Source of the DNA: Variovorax sp. PBL-E5
GTDB taxonomy: Bacteria; Pseudomonadota; Gammaproteobacteria; Burkholderiales; Burkholderiaceae_C
Reading direction: 5' to 3'
DNA: 64,000 bases
Assembly: GCF_901827185.1 (NCBI RefSeq)
Contig: NZ_LR594671.1
Location: forward strand, 5,512,001 to 5,576,000
The position numbers and the translations under genes were made by a program. The notes under the pieces were generated by a model that saw nothing but the letters and a program-made list of their open reading frames with translations, was not told where the DNA came from and did not search any database. How positions within the stretch are numbered: position 1 is the stretch's first letter; every line of letters starts with the position of its first letter. Positions 27,431 to 35,421 of this stretch are shown piece by piece.

Positions 27431-28102
27431 ATGCGAATCCTGATTGCCGAAGACGACCAGGTCCTGGCCGATGCGCTGCTGCGCAGCCTGCGCAATGCCG
27501 GCGCCGCGGTCGACCACGTGGCCAGCGGCTCGCAGGCCGACGCCGCGCTGATGACCAACAGCGAATTCGATCTGCTGATCCTCGACCTGGGCCTGCCCAA
27601 CCTGCACGGCCTTGAAATCCTCAAGCGGCTGCGCGCCCGCGGCTCGCAGCTGCCGGTGCTGGTGCTGACGGCCGCCGACAGCGTCGAGGAGCGCGTCAAG
27701 GGCCTCGACTACGGCGCCGACGACTACATGGCCAAGCCCTTCTCGCTGCAGGAGCTCGAGGCCCGCGTGCGGGCCCTGACACGGCGCGGCATGGGCACCA
27801 CCAGCAACGCCATCAAGCACGGGCCGCTGGTGTACGACCAGGCCGGCCGCGTCGCGACCATCGACGGCAAGATGATCGAGCTGTCGGCGCGCGAGCTCGG
27901 CCTGCTCGAAGTCCTGCTGCAGCGCGCCGGCCGCCTGGTGAGCAAGGACCAGCTGGTCGAGCGCCTGTGCGAATGGGGCGAGGAAGTGAGCCTGAACGCG
28001 ATCGAGGTCTACATCCACCGCCTGCGCAAGAAGATCGAAAAAGGGCCGGTGCGCATCGCCACCGTGCGCGGGCTCGGCTACTGCCTCGAAAAAATCGCTT
28101 GA
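27431..28102 (+). CDS. tctD: OmpR-family response regulator (TctD-like)
   Basis: 223 residues. The receiver domain has the acidic pair in LIAEDDQVLADALL, the phosphoacceptor Asp in LLILDLGLPNLHG, Thr in VLTAAD and Lys in MAKPFSLQELE. The C-terminal winged helix shows LSARELGLLEVLLQRAGRLVSKDQLVERL and a VYIHRLRKKI recognition helix. It is a transcription factor activated by phosphorylation from the kinase encoded next, with which it overlaps by 4 nt (TTGA). Sequence style is that of the TctD/QseB group controlling tricarboxylate uptake. A tct-type receptor gene lies 14 kb away, not adjacent. Confidence 0.87.
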   Translation: MRILIAEDDQVLADALLRSLRNAGAAVDHVASGSQADAALMTNSEFDLLILDLGLPNLHGLEILKRLRARGSQLPVLVLTAADSVEERVKGLDYGADDYMAKPFSLQELEARVRALTRRGMGTTSNAIKHGPLVYDQAGRVATIDGKMIELSARELGLLEVLLQRAGRLVSKDQLVERLCEWGEEVSLNAIEVYIHRLRKKIEKGPVRIATVRGLGYCLEKIA

Positions 28103-29562
28103 AGCTTTTCCAGCGCGCGCAGCGCTCGCTCTTCGGCGAGATCCTCGATTGGATGCTCACGCCGCTCCTGCTGCTGGTGCCGGTCAGCATCGGGGTCACC
28201 TGGCTGGTGGCGCAGGGCATCGCCAACGCACCGTACGACCGGGCGCTGGAATACAACGCCCAGACGCTGGCGCGCCTCGTGAAGGTACGGCCGAACGGCG
28301 TGGACTTCGTGCTGCCGCAGCCGATGCGCGAGATCCTGCGGGCCGACGGCACCGACCGCGTGTACTACCAGGTGCTCGACGAGCAAGGCCAGCTGCTCAG
28401 CGGCGAGCGCGATGTCCCGCGTCCCAACTCCGACGATCCGCCCGTGCCGGGCACGGTGTACCTGCGGGATGGCGAGATGCGCGGCAAGCCGGTGCGCGTG
28501 GCCTCGCTCTGGGTGGTGGGCGCTTCGCCCGACACGCCGACCGTGCTGCTGCAGGTGGCCGAAACGCGGCAGAAGCAATCCGTGCTGGCGATGGAAATCA
28601 TCAAGGGCGTGCTGCTGCCGCAGTTCGCGATCCTGCCGCTGGCGGTGCTGCTGATCTGGCTGGCGCTGGTGCGCGGCATCAAGCCGCTGTCGGTGGTCGA
28701 GGCTCGCATCCGCGAGCGCCGGCCCGACGACCTGAGCCCGCTCGACGAATCGTCCGTGCCGCTCGAGGTCGTGCCGTTGGTGCTGTCGGTCAACGAGCTG
28801 CTGGGCAAGCTCAAGGACTCGATCGGCACGCAGAAGCGCTTCCTGGCCGATGCGGCGCACCAGCTCAAGACCCCGCTCGCAGGGCTGCGCATGCAGGCCG
28901 ACCTCGCGCAGCGCGAAGGCGCGAATGCCGACGAGCTCAAGCAGTCGCTCAAACAGATCGGCCGCGCCAGCGTGCGCGCCACGCACACGGTGAACCAGCT
29001 GCTGTCGCTGGCGCGCGCGGAGGGCAGCGGCGCCAGCATCGGACGGCAGCCTTGCGATCTTGCGCGCCTGACGATCGAGGTGGTGCGCGAAGCGGTGCCG
29101 CGTGCGATCGAGAAGCGCATCGACATCGGCTATGACGGTGCCGAAGCGGGCGCCCCCGGCGTCCTGCTCGAAGGCAATCCGACGCTGCTGAAGGAGCTGG
29201 TGCGCAACTTGGTCGACAACGCGCTCAACTACACGCCTTGCGTGCCCGAGCGGCCCGGCGTGATCACCGCACGGGTGCTGGCCGACCCCTTCGGCCGCAT
29301 CATCGTGCTGCAGGTCGAGGACAACGGTCCCGGTATTTCCGAGAGCGAGCGCGAGCTGGTGTTCGAGCCCTTCTACCGCGTGCTCGGCAACGAGGCCGAT
29401 GGCTCGGGGCTGGGGCTGCCGATCGTGCGCGAGATCGCGCGGCAGCACGGCGCGACGGTGAGCCTGGAGGATGCGCATCCCGGCCAGCGGCCGCCCGGCA
29501 CGCGCTTCAGCCTGCGCTTCGATGCGGGCACCGGCGATCGCCGCAGCATTGGCACCAGCTAG
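28099..29562 (+). CDS. tctE: Sensor histidine kinase (TctE-like)
   Basis: 487 residues. It starts with a TTG overlapping the response-regulator stop; this keeps the conserved SLFGEILDWMLTPLLLLVPVSI first membrane helix. A periplasmic segment of about 130 residues and a second helix (QFAILPLAVLLIWLALVRG) follow. A HAMP-like linker leads to the H-box RFLADAAHQLKTPL, the N-box ELVRNLVDNALNYTP, the G1 box VEDNGPGIS and the G2 box GSGLGLPIV. It senses a periplasmic or membrane signal and phosphorylates its partner. A TctE role in tricarboxylate sensing is inferred from family only. The 3' end overlaps a convergent gene by 4 bp. Confidence 0.9.
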   Translation: MKLFQRAQRSLFGEILDWMLTPLLLLVPVSIGVTWLVAQGIANAPYDRALEYNAQTLARLVKVRPNGVDFVLPQPMREILRADGTDRVYYQVLDEQGQLLSGERDVPRPNSDDPPVPGTVYLRDGEMRGKPVRVASLWVVGASPDTPTVLLQVAETRQKQSVLAMEIIKGVLLPQFAILPLAVLLIWLALVRGIKPLSVVEARIRERRPDDLSPLDESSVPLEVVPLVLSVNELLGKLKDSIGTQKRFLADAAHQLKTPLAGLRMQADLAQREGANADELKQSLKQIGRASVRATHTVNQLLSLARAEGSGASIGRQPCDLARLTIEVVREAVPRAIEKRIDIGYDGAEAGAPGVLLEGNPTLLKELVRNLVDNALNYTPCVPERPGVITARVLADPFGRIIVLQVEDNGPGISESERELVFEPFYRVLGNEADGSGLGLPIVREIARQHGATVSLEDAHPGQRPPGTRFSLRFDAGTGDRRSIGTS

Positions 29563-29771
29563 GACCCGGGTGCCGACGCGGGCCTCCCCGGCGCCGCAGG
29601 TGCATCCTTGTCGATTCGCAGCACCTCCGGCCGGATCTGCTGCAGCAGGCGCTGCGGCTCCCGCTCGCTGAAGCGCGCCGGCTCCATCCCGAACATGGCG
29701 AGCGCACCGTGGGTCCAGGCGTAGTACCCCAGGTTCGCGAGCAGCAGAAGAACGGCAACGACGCGCAGCAT
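29559..29771 (-). CDS. Small membrane-anchored protein of unknown function
   Basis: 70 residues. One N-terminal membrane segment (about residues 2-18, LRVVAVLLLLANLGYYAW) is followed by a short charged tail with FSEREPQRLLQQIRPEVLRI. This pattern resembles the start of some betaproteobacterial SPOR-domain proteins, but no SPOR domain follows. The start at 29771 is 2 nt after the birA stop; it shares the minus-strand unit SET-birA. Function unknown. Confidence 0.6.
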   Translation of the reverse strand: MLRVVAVLLLLANLGYYAWTHGALAMFGMEPARFSEREPQRLLQQIRPEVLRIDKDAPAAPGRPASAPGS

Positions 29772-29773
29772 CG

Positions 29774-30571
29774 TCAGGGCTGCGTACGGCGCGGCCGCAC
29801 GCTGACTTCGGAGCTGCTGACCGTCTTCATGCCCGATGCGGTGCGCACCAGCAGCTCGCCGCCCCAGCCCACGCCTTCGCAATGGCCCTCGGTGCCGTCG
29901 CTGAGCGTCACCTCGCGGCCACGCAGGGTGTCGCGCGCGGCGAAGCGCTCGGCGAAGGCCGCGAAGCCCTGCGCCGCGAACAGCTGCACATTGCGCACCA
30001 GCGGCAGCACGACTTCGCGCAGCAGCTCGGGCGCCGTGGCGAGCGGACGCCATTGCCGGATCCAGGCAGGCTCGGTGGACAGGCCCGCGGCTTCGCGCGC
30101 ACCGACATTGAGGCCGATGCCGATCACCAGATAGCGCTCGGCCGCGTCGGGCTGCAGCAGCGCCGTCTCGATCAGGATGCCGCCGAGCTTGCGGTCCTCG
30201 ACCCACAGGTCGTTCGGCCACTTGAGCCTGACGCCCGCCGTATCGGAGGCATCGAGGCTTTCGGCGACGCTGACGCCGACCGCCAGCGAAAGTCCCGACC
30301 AGTCCCGCGGTGCCAGCGGCAGCCCGAGGGAAAAGGTCAGCGATGCGGGCGCGCGCGCGTCCTGCGCGCTGTGCCAGGTACGGCCCAGGCGGCCGCGGCC
30401 GGCGGTCTGCCGCTCGGCCACCAGCAGCACCGGCGCAAAACGCCCGGCGCGCACGCGGCGCATCAGCTCGGTGCTGGTGGAATCGATCTCGGGAACGACC
30501 TCGACTGCGAGGCCGGGCAGCAGCGGCGCCAGCGCTTCGGCGATCTCGTCCTCGAACCAGGCGTCGGCCAT
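29774..30571 (-). CDS. birA: Biotin--[acetyl-CoA-carboxylase] ligase (BirA, no HTH)
   Basis: 265 residues. It joins biotin to the biotin carboxyl carrier protein through biotinyl-5'-AMP. The catalytic loop ERQTAGRGRLGRTW matches the biotin-AMP loop GRGRxGR. LKWPNDLWVEDRKLGGIL and VIGIGLNVG are the other core motifs, and a small C-terminal beta domain ends it. The N-terminal helix-turn-helix of repressor-type BirA is absent, so it is enzyme only. The start MADAWFEDEIAE lies 2 nt after the SET gene stop, so they are co-transcribed. Confidence 0.92.
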   Translation of the reverse strand: MADAWFEDEIAEALAPLLPGLAVEVVPEIDSTSTELMRRVRAGRFAPVLLVAERQTAGRGRLGRTWHSAQDARAPASLTFSLGLPLAPRDWSGLSLAVGVSVAESLDASDTAGVRLKWPNDLWVEDRKLGGILIETALLQPDAAERYLVIGIGLNVGAREAAGLSTEPAWIRQWRPLATAPELLREVVLPLVRNVQLFAAQGFAAFAERFAARDTLRGREVTLSDGTEGHCEGVGWGGELLVRTASGMKTVSSSEVSVRPRRTQP

Positions 30572-30573
30572 GT

Positions 30574-31149
30574 TCAGTCCTTGCCGGCTTTCGCGCCCTT
30601 GTTCTTCTTCGCGTCGCCGCCCTTGCCGTTCTTTCCGGCCTTGGCCTTGTCCTTTTTCTTCTTGCTCTTCTTCTTGTCGTCGGACTTGGGCGCCAGCAGC
30701 GTGCCGCGGCAAAGCTTTGATCCGCACCAGCAGGGGAATTCGGCCTTGAGCTTCTTGGTGTAGGGCTCGTCGATGATCAGGCCGTAGTCGTAGCTGAGCT
30801 CTTCGCCGGCCGGGATGTTGCGCAGCGCCTTGATGAAGACGCGGCCGTCCGTCTCGTCGGCTTCGCAGTTGGGTTCGCAGGAATGATTGATCCAGCGCGC
30901 CGCATTGCCGTTGACGACAGCATCGATCACGCGCCCGTCATCGATGTGGAAGTAGAACGTATGGTTGGGCTGCGAAGGATCGTGCGGATGGCGGCGCAAG
31001 GCCTCCTTCCACGTGATGATCTCGCCCTTGTATTCGATCAGCGTCTCGCCCTCCGCAATATCCTGCACGGCGAACACGCCGTTGCCGTGGACGGCCGAGC
31101 GCCGCGTCTGGATGCGGCGACCGCCGGAAACGAGAGATTTGGAAGGCAT
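30574..31149 (-). CDS. SET-domain protein-lysine methyltransferase-like protein
   Basis: 191 residues. A full SET domain is present: HGNGVFAVQDIAEGE, NHSCEPNCEA (AdoMet-binding NHSCxPN) and GEELSYDYG (ELxxDY pseudoknot), then a post-SET zinc motif CWCGSKLCRG. The last about 40 residues are almost all Lys, Ala and Asp/Gly (KKKSKKKKDKAKAGKNG style), perhaps for binding nucleic acid or serving as a self-substrate. SET enzymes methylate lysine side chains of proteins using AdoMet; in bacteria targets are mostly unknown. It heads a SET-birA-small-gene unit and diverges from topB, which carries a SWIB domain. Confidence 0.88.
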   Translation of the reverse strand: MPSKSLVSGGRRIQTRRSAVHGNGVFAVQDIAEGETLIEYKGEIITWKEALRRHPHDPSQPNHTFYFHIDDGRVIDAVVNGNAARWINHSCEPNCEADETDGRVFIKALRNIPAGEELSYDYGLIIDEPYTKKLKAEFPCWCGSKLCRGTLLAPKSDDKKKSKKKKDKAKAGKNGKGGDAKKNKGAKAGKD

Positions 31150-31170
31150 CGCCGAAGTCTGTTAGTTTGA

Positions 31171-31203
31171 ATATGTACGCATGCGCGTGCGCGCACGCAC
31201 GCG
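31171..31203. repeat. 33-bp perfect alternating purine-pyrimidine (Z-DNA-prone) tract
   Basis: Every base from 31171 to 31203 alternates purine and pyrimidine, mostly CG and CA/TG steps (for example GCGCGTGCGCGCACGC). Such tracts flip to left-handed Z-DNA under negative supercoiling. It fills a large part of the 85-bp region between the divergent SET and topB genes, so it overlaps their promoters or leaders. Confidence 0.85.
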
Positions 31204-31234
31204 AGAAGCGCCAGATTGTAAGGATGACTTGTTG

Positions 31235-34183
31235 ATGAAGACTTTGGTAATTGCAGAGAAGCCGTCGGTGGCCCAGGACATCGTCCGCGCGCTCACGCCC
31301 GTGGCCGGCAAGTTCGACAAGCACGAGGAGCATTTCGAGAACGACCGCTACGTCGTCACGAGCGCGGTCGGCCACCTGGTCGAGATCCAGGCGCCCGAGG
31401 AATTCGACGTCAAGCGCGGCAAGTGGAGCTTTGCCAACCTGCCGGTGATTCCGCCGCGCTTCGACCTGAAGCCGGTCGACAAGACCAAGACCCGCCTCAA
31501 TGCGGTGGTGAAGCAGGCCAAGCGCAAGGACGTGACCCAGCTCGTCAACGCCTGCGACGCGGGCCGCGAGGGTGAGCTGATCTTCCGCCTGATCGAGCAG
31601 TACGCCGGCGGCAAGGCGCCGCTGGGCAAGCCGGTCAAGCGGCTCTGGCTGCAGTCGATGACGCCGCAGGCGATCCGCGACGGCTTCGACCAGCTGCGCA
31701 CCGAGCAGCAGATGCAGGGTCTGGCCGACGCCGCCCGTTCGCGTTCCGAGGCCGACTGGCTGGTCGGCATCAACGGCACGCGCGCCATGACGGCGTTCAA
31801 CTCGCGCGACGGCGGTTTTTTCCTCACCACCGTCGGCCGCGTCCAGACGCCGACGCTGTCGGTGGTGGTCGAGCGCGAGGAGAAGATCCGCAAGTTCGTC
31901 AGCCGCGACTACTGGGAAGTACATGGCAGCTTCCTGGCCGAGGCCGGCGAATACCCCGGCAAATGGTTCGATCCGGCCTGGAAGAAGCCGCCGCCCGGCC
32001 CCGACGGCGTGCCCGATCCCGAGCAGCGCGCCGACCGCGTCTGGAACCAGCGCGAGGCGCTCGCGATCGCCGAGGCCGCGCGCGGCAAGCTGGCCAGCGT
32101 CACCGAGGAAAGCAAGCCCACCACGCAGGCCTCGCCGCTGCTGTTCGACCTGACCTCGCTGCAGCGCGAAGCCAACGGCCGCTTCGGCTTCAGCGCCAAG
32201 ACCACGCTCGCGCTGACGCAGAGCCTGTACGAACGCCACAAGGCGCTGACCTATCCGCGCACCGACTCGCGCGCGCTGCCCGAGGACTATCTGCCGGTCG
32301 TCAAGGACACGATGGGCATGCTGGCCCACAGCGGCATGAAGCATCTCGCGCCCTTTGCGCAGCAGGCGATCGACGGCAACTACGTCAAGCCGTCCAAGCG
32401 CATCTTCGACAACGCCAAGGTCAGCGATCACTTTGCGATCATCCCGACGCTGCAGGCGCCGAGCGGCCTCTCGGATGCCGAGCAGCGGCTCTACGACTTC
32501 GTGGTGCGCCGCTTCCTGTCGGTGTTCTTTCCGAGCGCCGAATACCAGGTCACGACGCGCATCAGCACGGTCGAGCATGCCGGCAGGAAGTACCCGTTCC
32601 GCACCGACGGCAAGGTGCTGGTCAAGCCGGGCTGGCTCGCAATCTACGGCAAGGAAGCCCAGGACGACGAGAAGGAAGACGACAAGGACGGCAAGCGCCT
32701 GGTACCGGTCAAGCCCGGCGAAATGGTGAAGGTCGAATCGGTCGAGCCCAAGGGCCTGAAGACCCGCCCGCCCGCGCGCTATTCCGAAGCCACGCTGCTG
32801 GGCGCGATGGAAGGGGCAGGCAAGACCATCGACGACGACGAATTGCGCGAGGCGATGCAGGAGAAGGGCCTCGGCACCCCAGCCACGCGCGCCGCCACGA
32901 TCGAAGGGCTGATCGCCGAGAAATACATGCTGCGCGAAGGCCGCGAGCTGATCCCGACCGCCAAGGCCTTCCAGCTCATGACCCTGCTGCGCGGCCTCGG
33001 CGTCGAGGAGCTCTCCAAGGCCGAGCTCACCGGCGAATGGGAATACAAGCTGGCGCAGATGGAACACGGCAAGCTCAGCCGCGACGCCTTCATGCGCGAG
33101 ATCGCCGAGATGACGCAGCACATCGTCAAGAAGGCCAAGGAGTACGACCGCGACACCGTGCCGGGCGACTACGCGACGCTGTCGACGCCCTGCCCCAACT
33201 GCGGCGGCGTGGTGAAGGAGAACTACCGCCGCTACACCTGCACCGGCAAGCCAGGCCAGGAGCCGTGCGGCTTTTCCTTCGGCAAGTCGCCCGCCGGCCG
33301 CACCTTCGAAGTGGCCGAGGCCGAAGCGTTGCTGCGCGACAAGCACATCGGCCCGCTCGAAGGCTTTCGCTCGAAGGCGGGCTGGCCCTTCACGTCCGAG
33401 ATCATCCTCAAGTTCGACGAGGAGGCGAAGAACTGGAAGCTCGAGTTCGATTTCGGCGACGACAAGAATGCCGAGACCGGCGAGATCGTGGACTTCAGCG
33501 GCCAGCAATCGCTGGGGCCGTGCCCCAAGTGCGGCGCGCGCGTCTTCGAATACGGCAGCAACTACGTCTGCGAGAAGTCGGTGCCGACGGTCGAACAGCC
33601 GACGCCGAGCTGCGATTTCAAGACCGGCAAGATCATCCTGCAGCAGCCGGTGGAACGCGCACAGGTCGAGAAGCTGCTCGCCACCGGCAAGACCGACCTG
33701 CTCGACAAGTTCGTCTCGATGCGCACGCGCCGCGCGTTCAAGGCCTTCCTCGCCTGGAACAAGGACGAGGGCAAGGTGACTTTCGAATTCGAGCCCCGCA
33801 CCAGCAAGTTCCCGCCGCGCAAGACCTTCACCAAGGCAGCGCCCACGGCTGCCGCGAAGAAGACTGCAGCGCCCGCCGCCAAGGCTGCGAAAGCCGCACC
33901 GGCGAAGAAGGCCGCGGCCAAGAAAGCCGCTGCGCCCAAGGCGCCCCGCAAGCCCGGCGCCGGCCTGAAGCCGAGCGACGCACTGGCCGCGGTGATCGGC
34001 GCCGAACCCGTGGCGCGCACCGAGGTCATCAAGAAGCTGTGGGACTACATCAAGACCCACGGACTTCAGGATAAGGTGAACAAACGTGCCATCAATGCCG
34101 ACGCCAAGCTCAGGCCGGTCTTCGGCAAGGACCAGGTGACGATGTTCGAGCTCGCGGGTATCGTGGGCAAGCATCTCGGTTGA
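31235..34183 (+). CDS. topB: DNA topoisomerase III with C-terminal Lys/Ala linker and SWIB domain
   Basis: 982 residues; E. coli TopB has about 650. A type IA topoisomerase core starts with the TOPRIM segment MKTLVIAEKPSVAQDI and has its DxD-like acidic motif in NACDAGREGELIF. The catalytic tyrosine is Y340 in TYPRTDSRAL. Two four-cysteine zinc motifs follow (CPNC at about 653 and CPKC at about 763). Then comes a Lys/Ala/Pro linker (about 862-906) like a histone H1 tail, and finally a SWIB domain (about 908-982, ending FELAGIVGKHLG). The core relaxes and decatenates DNA; the SWIB/MDM2 fold is known from chromatin proteins and chlamydial topoisomerase I. The start at 31235 avoids using the Z-prone tract as coding sequence. 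Confidence 0.95.
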   Translation: MKTLVIAEKPSVAQDIVRALTPVAGKFDKHEEHFENDRYVVTSAVGHLVEIQAPEEFDVKRGKWSFANLPVIPPRFDLKPVDKTKTRLNAVVKQAKRKDVTQLVNACDAGREGELIFRLIEQYAGGKAPLGKPVKRLWLQSMTPQAIRDGFDQLRTEQQMQGLADAARSRSEADWLVGINGTRAMTAFNSRDGGFFLTTVGRVQTPTLSVVVEREEKIRKFVSRDYWEVHGSFLAEAGEYPGKWFDPAWKKPPPGPDGVPDPEQRADRVWNQREALAIAEAARGKLASVTEESKPTTQASPLLFDLTSLQREANGRFGFSAKTTLALTQSLYERHKALTYPRTDSRALPEDYLPVVKDTMGMLAHSGMKHLAPFAQQAIDGNYVKPSKRIFDNAKVSDHFAIIPTLQAPSGLSDAEQRLYDFVVRRFLSVFFPSAEYQVTTRISTVEHAGRKYPFRTDGKVLVKPGWLAIYGKEAQDDEKEDDKDGKRLVPVKPGEMVKVESVEPKGLKTRPPARYSEATLLGAMEGAGKTIDDDELREAMQEKGLGTPATRAATIEGLIAEKYMLREGRELIPTAKAFQLMTLLRGLGVEELSKAELTGEWEYKLAQMEHGKLSRDAFMREIAEMTQHIVKKAKEYDRDTVPGDYATLSTPCPNCGGVVKENYRRYTCTGKPGQEPCGFSFGKSPAGRTFEVAEAEALLRDKHIGPLEGFRSKAGWPFTSEIILKFDEEAKNWKLEFDFGDDKNAETGEIVDFSGQQSLGPCPKCGARVFEYGSNYVCEKSVPTVEQPTPSCDFKTGKIILQQPVERAQVEKLLATGKTDLLDKFVSMRTRRAFKAFLAWNKDEGKVTFEFEPRTSKFPPRKTFTKAAPTAAAKKTAAPAAKAAKAAPAKKAAAKKAAAPKAPRKPGAGLKPSDALAAVIGAEPVARTEVIKKLWDYIKTHGLQDKVNKRAINADAKLRPVFGKDQVTMFELAGIVGKHLG

Positions 34184-34197
34184 ACAAGGGACATTCC

Positions 34198-34365
34198 ATG
34201 AAGACGCTCATTGCACTGTTGTTCGCGACGACGCTTTGCGCGCTCGCCGGCTGCGCATCGCGCGGCGCCAGCGACGGCGACCGCGCCGCCACGACGACCG
34301 GTGGCAGCGGCATCACCGTGTTCGGCACGGTGGATGCGGCGGTCAGCGGGACGCGCAACCGCTGA
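34198..34365 (+). CDS. Small predicted lipoprotein
   Basis: 55 residues. A signal peptide with the lipobox LAGC (cleavage before Cys18) is followed by a Gly/Ser/Thr-rich, low-complexity mature part of about 38 residues. It would be lipidated and attached to an envelope membrane. An AAGGG Shine-Dalgarno sequence lies 7 nt before the ATG. It is 14 nt after topB, and its stop abuts the stop of the convergent amidotransferase gene. Function unknown. Confidence 0.7.
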   Translation: MKTLIALLFATTLCALAGCASRGASDGDRAATTTGGSGITVFGTVDAAVSGTRNR

Positions 34366-35247
34366 TCAGCGCATCAGCAGCGCCTGCTTGAGCATCCGCG
34401 CCGCGCGGTTGCGGATGCGGCCGGGCGCGCTGCGCAAGGTCGACCTGGGACTGACCTTCGCGGTCGCGCAGGCCCACAGGAAATCCTGCAGGATCGCCGT
34501 GTCGTCGACGGTGTCGGTGCTGCCGAACTTGTGGAACTCCGGATGCCATTGCGTCGCCGCGATGTAGCTGCGGCCGCGCTCGGGCCTGCGGCGGATCGCC
34601 TCGGGCACGCGGTCGGGCAGGCTCCAGGCCTCGACCTCGAAGCCGGGCGCCAGGTCCTTCACACCCTGGTGATGGATGCTGTTGACGCGCGCCGTGTCGA
34701 TGCCGGGATAGAGTTTGGACAGGCGCGAGCCGGGCGTGATGCCGACTTCGTGGAAGTTCTGGTCGTAGGTCACCGGATCGCGGTGCCGCAGCCCGTCCGG
34801 ATGCTGTGCCTCGATGTCCTGGTAGAGCGTGCCGCCGAAGGCCACGTTGATGAGCTGCAGCCCGCGGCAGACGCCGAAGATGGGCTTGCCTGCCTGCTCG
34901 AAGGCCTCGACCAGCGCGAGGTCGTAGAGGTCGCGGATGCGGTCGCCGACCCACGCGTCCTTCAGCGGCACCTCGCCGTAGCTGCCGGGCCAGACGTCGG
35001 CGCCGCCGTGCATCACCACGCCGTCGAGCCACTCCGCGTAGTGCGACAGCTTGGTGTCGCCGCGCGCCGTTTCGCCGGTCGGGCAGGGCACCATCACCAC
35101 CATCGCGCCGGCCGACATCAGCCAGTGCGTGATCGACTGCTCGACGTACTGCAAGGTCTTGTTGGTGAACAGCGAACGCGCGGGGTCGGCATGGGAGAAG
35201 CAGGCGGACAGCCCGATCTTCAGACGACCGGAAACGGTTTGTGACAT
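34366..35247 (-). CDS. PuuD-like gamma-glutamyl-GABA hydrolase (class I glutamine amidotransferase fold)
   Basis: 293 residues from ATG 35247. The peptidase C26 fold shows the nucleophile Cys in FGVCRGLQLINVAFGG, and the His/Glu of the triad in ATQWHPEFHKFG. The HGGADVWPGSYG segment marks the substrate pocket. Family members cleave gamma-glutamyl-GABA in putrescine breakdown, or related gamma-glutamyl amides. Earlier in-frame ATGs at 35298 and 35337 would add a poorly conserved N-terminus; none has a convincing ribosome site. No other puu genes are adjacent, so the true substrate is uncertain. Confidence 0.82.
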   Translation of the reverse strand: MSQTVSGRLKIGLSACFSHADPARSLFTNKTLQYVEQSITHWLMSAGAMVVMVPCPTGETARGDTKLSHYAEWLDGVVMHGGADVWPGSYGEVPLKDAWVGDRIRDLYDLALVEAFEQAGKPIFGVCRGLQLINVAFGGTLYQDIEAQHPDGLRHRDPVTYDQNFHEVGITPGSRLSKLYPGIDTARVNSIHHQGVKDLAPGFEVEAWSLPDRVPEAIRRRPERGRSYIAATQWHPEFHKFGSTDTVDDTAILQDFLWACATAKVSPRSTLRSAPGRIRNRAARMLKQALLMR

Positions 35248-35421
35248 CGCATTCAGCGCCGCGTGCGGCACGCAGCCCTTGGTTGACGGAACAATCATTG
35301 TGCTGCGTTCCGATAGCCCCCGCAGGCCCCGAGGCACCCGACGGCACGTCGGACGGTGCCGTACGTGACTATGATTTTGGAAGCCGCCGTACCGGCAACG
35401 CTTTCACCGAGGAGACGACAC

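Noticed and set aside
30938..34174. Minus-strand open frame of over 1000 codons opposite topB
   Set aside because: It arises from GC-rich codon bias on the opposite strand; topB has catalytic and zinc motifs in the plus frame.
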